A stretch of 9,560 bases of DNA from Microcaldota archaeon (GTDB lineage: Archaea > Micrarchaeota > Micrarchaeia > Anstonellales > VGKX01): positions 1-9,560 of the forward strand of contig JAKALW010000025.1 in assembly GCA_021823945.1 (NCBI GenBank), read 5' to 3'. Positions 1 through 5,647 of the stretch are shown here, in pieces. Position numbers and translations under genes: made by a program. Numbering within the stretch: the first letter of the stretch is position 1; every line of letters starts with the position of its first letter. The notes below the pieces were generated by a model that was given only the letters and a program-made list of their open reading frames with translations, was not told where the DNA came from and did no database searches.

Positions 1-44
1 TCGGCAATTCACCCCCACCCTGAAGGGCGGGGTCCTCTTGCCGA
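1..44. mobile_element. Possible right-end hairpin of an IS200/IS605-type (TnpB) element
   Basis: A nested inverted structure fills the left edge. TCGGCAA (1-7) pairs perfectly with TTGCCGA (38-44). Inside it, ACCCC (11-15) pairs with GGGGT (29-33) and CCC (18-20) with GGG (25-27) around a TGAA loop, leaving a small internal bulge. The arrangement of an AATTCA-type linker, a C-rich/G-rich stem and an outer CGGCAA/TTGCCG stem resembles the 3' ends of many tnpB-carrying IS200/IS605 and IS1341-type elements, where it also forms the 3' part of the TnpB guide RNA. No transposase is visible because the element would lie to the left of the window. An ordinary terminator of an upstream gene is the main alternative. 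Confidence 0.45.
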
Positions 45-83
45 CTTTACGACAGGGTAACTGTTTCGGAGTTGCTCAAGCGT

Positions 84-1262
84 ATGGGCGGCGCAAACAT
101 GCAAAAACAAAATATCGGGAATGCCTTCCAAAGCGAGTTTGAAAAGTCGCTCTCCCAGGCAGCCAAAAAATACACAGACATGCCGGAAAGCCTGTTAAAG
201 ATAGTGGATTCGGGCAATGCCACGCTTGTCAGGGCGCATTATTCCGACGGGAACAAGTCGGGCGAGCGCCTCTTATTGCAGAACAAGGATGGGAAACTTT
301 TCGATTACAGGATGCCAGGCAACGCGGAAAGCCAGGGTTCATGGATGACAAAACAGGAATGGAACAGGAAGCTCGGCTCCAATTTCACAATTGACTCAAT
401 AACCAGTATAGGCGGCATCCAGGAATCCCAAAGCACTGTAGACCAGCTGCAGCAGCTGGCAAACACCCGCCCCGTGAAAATCAAGACCGCCATTGCCAAC
501 ACCCCATCCAAGGAGCAGAAGAGAAAGACTGACGATATGGCGCATCTCACTCTCCAGGAAAAGGCGCAAAACAGGCTGCTTGCGCGCAAGATACCGGCAA
601 ATGACCAGAACCTTGGCGCTTACATCCAAAGCGACAGGGAGTTCGAATCGCTCCTTTGCAGGCTTTCGGGCATGAAGATTGTCGGCGGCAGGATGGCCCC
701 CGACAAGGCATACCTTGACTCCGGGAAGAACATACTCGCGATAGTGGACGAACAGAGCAAAAAGTTCAATCTTGACCGCGACACAGTGCTTGCGATTGTG
801 ATTGCCGAATCCGCGGCAAGGAAGGGGGCTGACGACGGCACTTCAAAGGGATTGATGCAGATAAATTCCAAGGCGCATGAAATGCTGGATTATAAGGACA
901 TTTCAAGCAACATCTGGAAAGGCTGCGAGATACTTGCGAACATGAAAAGGGATTATTACTCATCAGGCAGGAAAGTCACGGGCGGGGACGAGCTTCTCTC
1001 AATACTCGGCTACAACATGGGCGCCGGCGGGCTTGAAAAAACGCTCGCGTCTAAAAACGGCCTGCCGACTGGATATCTATTCAAGGTGTATTCGATTAGG
1101 AAATTCATACGCGAGACTGGCGTGTGGGGCATGCAGCGCGGGGAAACCCCGGCAAGCATTACGGAAAAGACAAAGGCGTACAGGCAGAAAGTCAAGGGCG
1201 AGGTCATTGACGCCAGAATGCCATACCTGGCAAAAGAAGACCTGGCTGCAAGTAACGCTTAG
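84..1262 (+). CDS. Protein with C-terminal SLT/lysozyme-like (lytic transglycosylase) domain
   Basis: About 392 residues. The C-terminal part (roughly residues 200-350) has the order of a soluble lytic transglycosylase or goose-type lysozyme fold. A likely catalytic Glu242 lies in IAES, followed by GLMQI (256-260) and YNMG (310-313), which in this family shape the glycan-binding groove. Such enzymes cleave the MurNAc-GlcNAc bond of peptidoglycan. The first ~190 residues are hydrophilic and I do not recognise them. No signal peptide, membrane segment or cell-wall-binding repeat is visible, so export would need another route. Start choice is uncertain: ATG 84 has GGAG at 68-71 with a long 12-nt gap; ATG 99 and TTG 72 are alternatives. 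The gene stands alone, just right of a possible IS200/IS605 end, and is followed by T-tracts. The substrate in a murein-less archaeon is unknown. Domain call is good; biological role is open. Confidence 0.75.
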   Translation: MGGANMQKQNIGNAFQSEFEKSLSQAAKKYTDMPESLLKIVDSGNATLVRAHYSDGNKSGERLLLQNKDGKLFDYRMPGNAESQGSWMTKQEWNRKLGSNFTIDSITSIGGIQESQSTVDQLQQLANTRPVKIKTAIANTPSKEQKRKTDDMAHLTLQEKAQNRLLARKIPANDQNLGAYIQSDREFESLLCRLSGMKIVGGRMAPDKAYLDSGKNILAIVDEQSKKFNLDRDTVLAIVIAESAARKGADDGTSKGLMQINSKAHEMLDYKDISSNIWKGCEILANMKRDYYSSGRKVTGGDELLSILGYNMGAGGLEKTLASKNGLPTGYLFKVYSIRKFIRETGVWGMQRGETPASITEKTKAYRQKVKGEVIDARMPYLAKEDLAASNA

Positions 1263-1265
1263 GGC

Positions 1266-1295
1266 TCTTTTTAATCCTTATATTTCTTTTTAATT
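1266..1295 (+). terminator. T-tract terminator after the SLT-domain gene
   Basis: Directly after the stop codon at 1262 there are two T5 runs (1268-1272 and 1287-1291) in a T-rich stretch with no hairpin. This is the usual appearance of archaeal transcription termination and separates the SLT gene from the ribosomal operon. Confidence 0.5.
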
Positions 1296-1338
1296 CGCAT
1301 AATTAGGCTTGGGACCCAAAATCAGGCGTGTCCGCTAC

Positions 1339-1348
1339 TTTTATAAAG
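1339..1348 (+). promoter_or_regulatory. TATA box of the rpl7ae operon
   Basis: TTTTATAAAG lies about 90 nt before the rpl7ae start. An archaeal start site about 25 nt downstream would fall near 1370, leaving a leader of roughly 60 nt. That leader would contain the kink-turn-like fold at 1398-1423 and the SD sequence. Confidence 0.55.
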
Positions 1349-1397
1349 AGTTTTTCCCTAATAACACAAGCTAATTTTGTTCTGGCATACAGACAAA

Positions 1398-1423
1398 ACC
1401 AATGAAGCAATTTATTGCGAGGT
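1398..1423 (+). promoter_or_regulatory. Kink-turn-like leader fold overlapping the rpl7ae SD (candidate L7Ae autoregulatory site)
   Basis: The RNA can fold as follows: C-stem ACC (1398-1400) with GGU (1421-1423); three-nucleotide bulge AAU (1401-1403); GA (1404-1405) opposite GA (1419-1420); stem GCAA (1407-1410) with UUGC (1415-1418); loop UUUA. This is the kink-turn order of C-stem, bulge, tandem G·A and second stem, with one extra A (1406) between the G·A step and the second stem. The 3' strand GA-GGU is the first five bases of the SD GAGGTG (1419-1424), so protein binding here would hide the SD. L7Ae is the kink-turn-binding protein of archaea, and binding to its own leader has been described in other archaea. 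The fold is read by eye; regulation is inference. Confidence 0.5.
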
Positions 1424-1432
1424 GCAAGTAAT

Positions 1433-1990
1433 ATGGCAAAGGGATATGTAAAATTCGAGACTCCAGCCCCAGTGGCGCAAAAGGCCCTTGAGGCAGTGAA
1501 GGTCGGCAAGGACACCGGCCACATCAGGAAAGGCACAAACGAGGTCACAAAGTCCATCGAGAGCGCGAAGGCGCAGTTTGTAGTCATAGCTTCAGACGTC
1601 GAGCCGGAAGAGGTTGTAATGCACATTCCGATGCTCTGCGCAGAGAAGAACATCCCGTACTGCTACGTCCTGACCAAAAAAGAGCTGGGCGAGGCGGCAG
1701 GCATGGCAGTCCCGACGTCCGCCGTTTCAATCGAGAAGGCGGGCAACGCGGCCGAGATAATCAGGGACATCGCAGAGGCGCTCCACATGCCGCTTGCGGG
1801 CTCAAAGCCGAAAGAGGCGAAAAAGGAGCAGAAGGAAGAGCCGAAGAAAGAGGAAAAGCCAAAGGAAGAGAAGAAGGCCGAGAAGAAAGCCGAAGCGCCC
1901 GCAGCAGGCGAAGCCAAGAAAGAGGAGAAGGCGAAGAAGCCGCGCGCCCCGAAGAAGAAAAAAGAAGAGGCGGCGGCGCCAAGCGCTTAA
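1433..1990 (+). CDS. rpl7ae: Ribosomal protein L7Ae with long K/E/A-rich C-terminal tail
   Basis: 185 residues. Residues 1 to about 122 are a complete L7Ae domain: the RNA-binding segment R32-K-G-T-N-E37-V-T-K, the conserved SDVEP block (54-58), the HIPMLCAEKNIPY core and a VPTSAVSI loop. L7Ae binds kink-turns in 23S rRNA, in box C/D and H/ACA guide RNAs and in archaeal RNase P. The usual archaeal protein is about 120 residues. This one adds about 60 residues almost entirely of Lys, Glu, Ala and Pro, probably disordered. ATG 1433 is chosen because GAGGTG (1419-1424) sits 8 nt upstream; in-frame TTG 1415 would lie upstream of the SD and within the leader hairpin. First gene of the translation operon, 35 nt before rps28e. 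Confidence 0.95.
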   Translation: MAKGYVKFETPAPVAQKALEAVKVGKDTGHIRKGTNEVTKSIESAKAQFVVIASDVEPEEVVMHIPMLCAEKNIPYCYVLTKKELGEAAGMAVPTSAVSIEKAGNAAEIIRDIAEALHMPLAGSKPKEAKKEQKEEPKKEEKPKEEKKAEKKAEAPAAGEAKKEEKAKKPRAPKKKKEEAAAPSA

Positions 1991-2025
1991 GCTAACGGCA
2001 TTTTCCAAAAGTTTAGGTGATGATG

Positions 2026-2238
2026 ATGGCAGATAACGAAGGAATACCTGTCGAGGTCGTAGAGGTCCGCGCAAAGACTGGCATACATGGCGAAGCTTAC
2101 CAGGTCATGTGCAAGGTCCTTGACGGCCACGACAAGGGCAGGGTAATCAGGCGCAATGTCAAAGGCCCTGTGAAAAAGGGCGACATCCTGATGCTTCTCG
2201 ACACAGAGCGCGAGGCAAAGGAAATCCGCGCCAAATAA
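2026..2238 (+). CDS. rps28e: 30S ribosomal protein S28e
   Basis: 70 residues, the normal size for this small OB-fold protein of the archaeal/eukaryotic small subunit, which binds near the mRNA exit and the 3' end of 16S rRNA. The family pattern is clear: a GIHGEAYQV strand, [21 protein letters not shown], then [16 protein letters not shown] at the end. The start region reads GTG-ATG-ATG-ATG. AGGTG (2015-2019) works as the SD, placing ATG 2026 at a 6-nt spacing; ATG 2020 and 2023 would add only Met residues. It follows rpl7ae by 35 nt with no promoter visible between them and precedes rpl24e by 11 nt, so the three genes are probably cotranscribed. Confidence 0.93.
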   Translation: MADNEGIPVEVVEVRAKTGIHGEAYQVMCKVLDGHDKGRVIRRNVKGPVKKGDILMLLDTEREAKEIRAK

Positions 2239-2249
2239 GGGTGGCTAGC

Positions 2250-2555
2250 ATGAGATGTTCGTTTTCAAATGAAGAGATACCGAGGGGCACTGGCTTGATT
2301 TACGTCAGGAAGGACGGAACAGTCCTTTACTTCAAGAACCAGAAGGCGAAGAAAAACATGCTTGGCCTTGGCAGGGTCGGGAAAAAGGTCAAGTGGACCT
2401 CCTACACCAAGGAAGAGCGCGGCATGACAGTGAAGAAGTCCGCCAAGCAAGCGGCGCCCGCGCCAGTTGCCAAGCACGAGGCAAAGCCTGCTGAAAAGAA
2501 GGCTGAAGCCAAGCCGGCAGCAAAGCACGCCCCGGCGCCTGCCAAAAAGGAATAG
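2250..2555 (+). CDS. rpl24e: 50S ribosomal protein L24e, zinc-finger cysteines lost
   Basis: 101 residues. Residues 1-51 align by eye with L24e: IPRGTGLIYVRKDG, then the NMLGLGR and KKVKWT blocks. L24e is a large-subunit protein near the intersubunit face. The family normally has a C-x2-C plus C-x3-C zinc finger. Here only C3 remains; the other positions read S6, K29 and A33, so zinc binding in the usual way is not possible. After about residue 57 a tail of Ala, Lys, Pro and His follows that typical short archaeal L24e lacks. ATG 2250 is preceded by GGGTGG (2239-2244) with a 5-nt gap; GTG 2241 is within that SD and less likely. Last of three tightly spaced ribosomal genes. Confidence 0.9.
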   Translation: MRCSFSNEEIPRGTGLIYVRKDGTVLYFKNQKAKKNMLGLGRVGKKVKWTSYTKEERGMTVKKSAKQAAPAPVAKHEAKPAEKKAEAKPAAKHAPAPAKKE

Positions 2556-2564
2556 GCACACCCC

Positions 2565-2588
2565 TTTTTTCTTTCTTTTTTTTATTTT
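2565..2588 (+). terminator. T-tract terminator after rpl24e
   Basis: T6 (2565-2570) and T8 (2576-2583) run directly after the rpl24e stop, without a stem. This is a standard archaeal termination signal and may end or attenuate the ribosomal transcript before ndk. Confidence 0.55.
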
Positions 2589-2615
2589 ATCCCTGCGATT
2601 TTGGTTTGCGCAGGC

Positions 2616-2642
2616 TGGCAGGAACCAATCCTGCCATTTTTT
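2616..2642 (+). terminator. Hairpin plus T6, bacterial-style terminator between rpl24e and ndk
   Basis: TGGCAGGA (2616-2623) pairs perfectly with TCCTGCCA (2629-2636) around a five-base loop and is followed by six T (2637-2642). It looks like a textbook intrinsic terminator, although archaea mainly need only a T-tract. It lies about 35 bases after the T-runs that follow rpl24e. It may be a second terminator, an mRNA 3'-end stabiliser or a processing site. Confidence 0.5.
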
Positions 2643-2674
2643 CCAGCACAGAACTTATCCGACAAAAACATGGC

Positions 2675-2683
2675 AAAAATATG
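2675..2683 (+). promoter_or_regulatory. Weak TATA-like box upstream of ndk
   Basis: AAAAATATG lies about 50 nt before the ndk start. A start site near 2705 would give a leader of about 25 nt that includes the SD at 2719-2724. The match is modest. Its position after two terminator-like signals supports a separate ndk transcript. Confidence 0.3.
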
Positions 2684-2728
2684 CTTGACCATTTTGGTGT
2701 CAGAACTTAATTTTCATTGGTGGTTTCT

Positions 2729-3145
2729 ATGATAGAGCGCACTTTCATTATACTAAAACCCGACTGCATGGAAAAGAACATGGCGGGCAAGGTGCTTGAC
2801 AGGCTTTTCACAAAAGGCCTAAAGCCCGTAGGCATGAAACTTGTCAGGCTCGACGACAGAATACTCACGGAGCACTACGCGCACCTGAAAGACAAGCCGT
2901 TTTTCCCGGGAATCCTCAAATTCATGTCAAGGTCCCCGGTAATCATGGCAGTGCTTGAAGGCGAGGACGCTGTGAACGTCGTGCGGCTCCTTTGCGGCCC
3001 GACAAATTCCACCCAGGCGCCCGCGGGCACTATCAGGGGCGACTTTGGCAAGGACGTGCAGGAGAACATAATCCACGCAAGCGACAGCAAGGAGACCGCG
3101 GTCACGGAGATTGCGAGGTTCTTCAAGAAAGGAGAACTCTGCTGA
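2729..3145 (+). CDS. ndk: Nucleoside diphosphate kinase
   Basis: 138 residues, the normal length. Ndk moves the gamma phosphate between nucleoside triphosphates and diphosphates through a phosphohistidine, balancing the (d)NTP pools in the cytoplasm. All family landmarks are present: ERTFIILKPD at the N terminus, the Kpn-loop-like segment, GPTN...APAGTIRGDFG and the active-site NIIHASDS with catalytic His116. ATG 2729 is chosen because GGTGGT (2719-2724) sits 4 nt upstream; TTG 2717 overlaps the SD. In archaea ndk commonly follows rpl24e and precedes infB, and here it holds the same place, although terminator-like signals lie upstream and a T8 run follows the stop. Confidence 0.96.
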   Translation: MIERTFIILKPDCMEKNMAGKVLDRLFTKGLKPVGMKLVRLDDRILTEHYAHLKDKPFFPGILKFMSRSPVIMAVLEGEDAVNVVRLLCGPTNSTQAPAGTIRGDFGKDVQENIIHASDSKETAVTEIARFFKKGELC

Positions 3146-3153
3146 TTTTTTTT
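3146..3153 (+). terminator. T8 tract after ndk
   Basis: Eight T residues begin immediately after the ndk TGA (3143-3145). No stem is seen. Read-through into dut remains possible because only 45 nt separate the two genes. Confidence 0.45.
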
Positions 3154-3154
3154 C

Positions 3155-3162
3155 TTTAATAT
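3155..3162 (+). promoter_or_regulatory. TATA-like box upstream of dut
   Basis: TTTAATAT is centred about 32 nt before ATG 3191. A start near 3184 would make dut nearly leaderless, which would leave the AGGGG at 3176-3180 outside the RNA. If dut is instead read from the ndk transcript, that AGGGG would serve as its SD. The sequence does not decide between these. Confidence 0.3.
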
Positions 3163-3190
3163 TCAGTGCGCAGGCAGGGGCTTGATTCAA

Positions 3191-3688
3191 ATGATACTTC
3201 CAAGGCACGAGATTGAGGAGCGCAAAATCGTCACTGAATTCATAGGCGAGTCCCAGTTCCAGCCCTGCGGCGTGGACCTCACGCTAAAGGAAGTCCAAAA
3301 AATAGAAGGCCAGGGCTCGATTGACTTTGACAACACTGAAAGGGTAATACCAAAGGGCGTGCCAATCCAGTTCGAGCATTCATGGGTGGAGCTGGCGCAG
3401 GGATGCTACAAAGTCATTTTCAACGAGCACGTGAAGATACCCTCCGACGCGGCCGGCTTCGCGTACCCGCGCTCGTCACTCACGCGCTGCGGCGCCATGC
3501 TCGGACTTGCCGTATGGGACCCGGGATACCAGGGGAGAAGCGAGGCATTGCTCATAGTTTCAAATCCTGCCGGGCTGAAACTGAAGAAAAACGCCAAGAT
3601 AGCGCAAATCACATTTTCAAAGCTGACAAGCGAGGCAAAGACGCTTTATAGCGGCATATACCAGGGGGAAAACACCTCGAAGAAGTAA
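3191..3688 (+). CDS. dut: dUTPase (deoxyuridine 5'-triphosphate nucleotidohydrolase), archaeal DCD/DUT type
   Basis: 165 residues. It hydrolyses dUTP to dUMP and pyrophosphate, keeping uracil out of DNA and feeding dTMP synthesis. The pattern fits the archaeal dUTPase branch of the dCTP deaminase/dUTPase trimeric family: QPCGVDLTL early, GSIDFDN, the phosphate-binding PRSSLTRCG (93-101), AVWDPGYQGRSE (107-118) with the likely catalytic Asp110, NAKIAQITF and a C-terminal YQGEN arm that would close over the active site. The GRSE context favours dUTPase, but a bifunctional dCTP deaminase/dUTPase cannot be excluded by eye. ATG 3191 has AGGGG 10 nt upstream; TTG 3182 is too close to it. The gene separates ndk from infB, which are often adjacent in archaea. 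Confidence 0.87.
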   Translation: MILPRHEIEERKIVTEFIGESQFQPCGVDLTLKEVQKIEGQGSIDFDNTERVIPKGVPIQFEHSWVELAQGCYKVIFNEHVKIPSDAAGFAYPRSSLTRCGAMLGLAVWDPGYQGRSEALLIVSNPAGLKLKKNAKIAQITFSKLTSEAKTLYSGIYQGENTSKK

Positions 3689-3716
3689 ATTCCATGGGAA
3701 CACGCAATTCCCGCAA

Positions 3717-3725
3717 TATATAAAA
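3717..3725 (+). promoter_or_regulatory. TATA box of infB
   Basis: TATATAAAA is the strongest TATA box in the window. It lies about 60 nt before the infB start, predicting a start site near 3746 and a leader of about 40 nt. Directly upstream, GGGAA (3696-3700) and TTCCC (3708-3712) form an inverted repeat that could be an operator or a weak stem. Confidence 0.65.
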
Positions 3726-3786
3726 TTTATCCAATAATTCATCCTATTATTTTGCAAAATAAGGCATGTAAAAAAAGTTGAATGAT

Positions 3787-5550
3787 ATGGCAGTCCGCCA
3801 GCCGATAGTTGTGGTCATGGGGCACGTGGACCATGGCAAGACAAGCCTCCTTGACAGGATACGCTCCACAAGCGTGCAGAAAAGGGAGGCTGGCGCAATC
3901 ACCCAACACATAGGCGCAAGCGAGATACCAGCAAAAGACATTGAGGCCGCTTGCTCCGGGCTTCTCGAAAAACTGAAAATCAAGCTTACGATTCCAGGCC
4001 TTCTTTTCATTGACACGCCCGGCCACGAGGCGTTCACGTCCCTGAGGCACAGGGGCGGGAGCATCGCTGACATTGCAATACTTGTCATAGACATAGCCCA
4101 GGGGTTCCAGCCCCAGACCCTTGAGAGCATAAAAATCCTCAAGCAGTTCAAGACGCCGTTCATTGTTGCGGCGACAAAGATTGACCTGGTGGAGGGCTGG
4201 AGGCCCACGGAAGAGCCGTCCTTCACAGACGCGCTTTCCAAGCAGGCGCCGCACGTCCAGGCGCGCTTTGACGAGGCCATGTACGGCCTCATAGGCAGGT
4301 TCTACGAGTTGGGGTTCCAGGCTGAAAGGTTCGACCGCGTCACTGATTTCACAAAAGAGCTCACGATTGTCCCGGTGTCGGCGAAGACTGGCGAGGGGTT
4401 CGCAAACCTCCTGATGTTCCTTGCGGGATTGTCGCAGAAATTCCTTGAAGGCCAGCTCAAATACGAGGTTGTCGGTCCGGGCAAGGGCACGATTCTCGAG
4501 GTCAAGGAGGAGACGGGCCTCGGCACTACAGTTGACATGATACTTTACGACGGCACAATCAGGAAAAACGACAGGATAATGTTTGGCAGCGCCAATGGCG
4601 CCGTCACAAGCAAGGTCAGGGCCATTCTCAAGCCCAACCTGCCAGGGAAAATCAAGGCTGGCGAGGACAAGTTCCAGTATTTCGACGAGGCGTACGCGGC
4701 CGCCGGGATAAAGATATTCGCCCCCGGACTTGACGGCGCAATCGCGGGCGCGCCCCTCGTGGTCATAGCGGGCGACGAAGAGGCGCAAAAGGCTGAAATC
4801 GAGTCCCAAATACAAAACATACTTTCTGGAAACGAATCAAAGGGCGTTATCGTGAAGACAGACACGCTCGGGTCCGCAGAGGCGCTCACAAGGATGCTTG
4901 CCGACGCTGGCATCGCTGTCAAGAGCACGCGGATTGGCAAGGTGACGAAAAAGGACGTCATTGACGCCGCGTCTGTCGCTGGCGCAGACAAGTATCTTGG
5001 CGCCGTGCTCGCATTCAGCGTTTCCGCGACTGACGACGCCCAGGCGGAATCCGACAAGTCAAAGGCGCCAATATTCCAGTCAAGGGTCATTTACGAGCTT
5101 CTTGACAATTACAAGAAATGGGTCGAGGAGCAAAAGCGCGCGGACAGTGAAAACATGTTGTGCGAGCTGCCTTACCCTGTGAAAATCAAGGCGTTGCCTG
5201 GCTGCTGTTTCAGGATGAAAAAGCCGGCCGTGTTCGGCGCGCAGGTGCTTGCCGGCACCCTGAAGCCCGGAGTCATGCTCATGACAAAGGCGGCAGTCCA
5301 GGTCGGCAAGGTCATGACAATCCAAAAGGAGAAGAAGGCTGTTGAGAATGCCGAGATTGGCGATCAGGTCGCAATCTCCATAGAGGACGCGATTTACGGC
5401 AAGGATTTCGGGGAAGGCGACATACTTTACGCTTACATTGACAAAAGGTCCCATGACGCGCTTGTGAAGCACTGCGCCAGCAAGCTCACGCCCGACGACA
5501 ACGCGCTTTTGGAAGAAATCCTTTCAATGACATACACTGAAGCAATCTGA
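3787..5550 (+). CDS. infB: Translation initiation factor aIF5B (IF-2-like GTPase)
   Basis: 587 residues, the normal archaeal length with no intein. aIF5B is a ribosome-associated GTPase that promotes subunit joining and helps place initiator tRNA. The G domain shows G1 GHVDHGKT (12-19), G3 DTPG (76-79), G4 TKID (130-133, Thr instead of the commoner Asn) and G5 SAK (198-200). The beta-barrel domain II follows (about 225-340), then a domain III region and the C-terminal barrel (about 460-560) expected to contact tRNA. ATG 3787 gives an N terminus (MAVRQPIVVVMGHVDHGK) like other archaeal IF5Bs; TTG 3778 would add three residues. No good SD is seen. It has its own strong TATA box and is followed by T6. 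The long open frames on the opposite strand are codon-bias shadows. Confidence 0.96.
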   Translation: MAVRQPIVVVMGHVDHGKTSLLDRIRSTSVQKREAGAITQHIGASEIPAKDIEAACSGLLEKLKIKLTIPGLLFIDTPGHEAFTSLRHRGGSIADIAILVIDIAQGFQPQTLESIKILKQFKTPFIVAATKIDLVEGWRPTEEPSFTDALSKQAPHVQARFDEAMYGLIGRFYELGFQAERFDRVTDFTKELTIVPVSAKTGEGFANLLMFLAGLSQKFLEGQLKYEVVGPGKGTILEVKEETGLGTTVDMILYDGTIRKNDRIMFGSANGAVTSKVRAILKPNLPGKIKAGEDKFQYFDEAYAAAGIKIFAPGLDGAIAGAPLVVIAGDEEAQKAEIESQIQNILSGNESKGVIVKTDTLGSAEALTRMLADAGIAVKSTRIGKVTKKDVIDAASVAGADKYLGAVLAFSVSATDDAQAESDKSKAPIFQSRVIYELLDNYKKWVEEQKRADSENMLCELPYPVKIKALPGCCFRMKKPAVFGAQVLAGTLKPGVMLMTKAAVQVGKVMTIQKEKKAVENAEIGDQVAISIEDAIYGKDFGEGDILYAYIDKRSHDALVKHCASKLTPDDNALLEEILSMTYTEAI

Positions 5551-5556
5551 TTTTTT
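5551..5556 (+). terminator. T6 tract after infB
   Basis: Six T residues follow the infB TGA immediately. This is a short but typical archaeal termination signal; the next gene begins about 95 nt downstream. Confidence 0.4.
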
Positions 5557-5647
5557 GGGCAGTCAGCAGGGCTTTGCGGGCAAAGATGGCGCGCAGGCGC
5601 AAGGGTTAATACTGCATGATGCGACAACCACACAATAGGTAATGAAA

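Noticed and set aside
1800..1987. Possible tandem repeat or CRISPR-like array in the A/G-rich region
   Set aside because: The repetition is irregular codon-level low complexity in the L7Ae tail; there are no fixed repeat and spacer units.
1794..2074. Arg-rich and Leu-rich frames overlapping the rpl7ae 3' end
   Set aside because: They are frame-shifted readings of the Lys/Glu-coding AAG/GAG repeats of the L7Ae tail, not genes.
3739..4815. 358-residue open frame on the minus strand
   Set aside because: It lies opposite the unambiguous infB G domain; its protein has no family pattern and arises from the codon bias of infB.
5557..5640. tRNA or small RNA between infB and the NFACT gene
   Set aside because: No cloverleaf, T-loop or stable long stem could be built; only a weak TTAAT promoter-like site near 5606 is seen.
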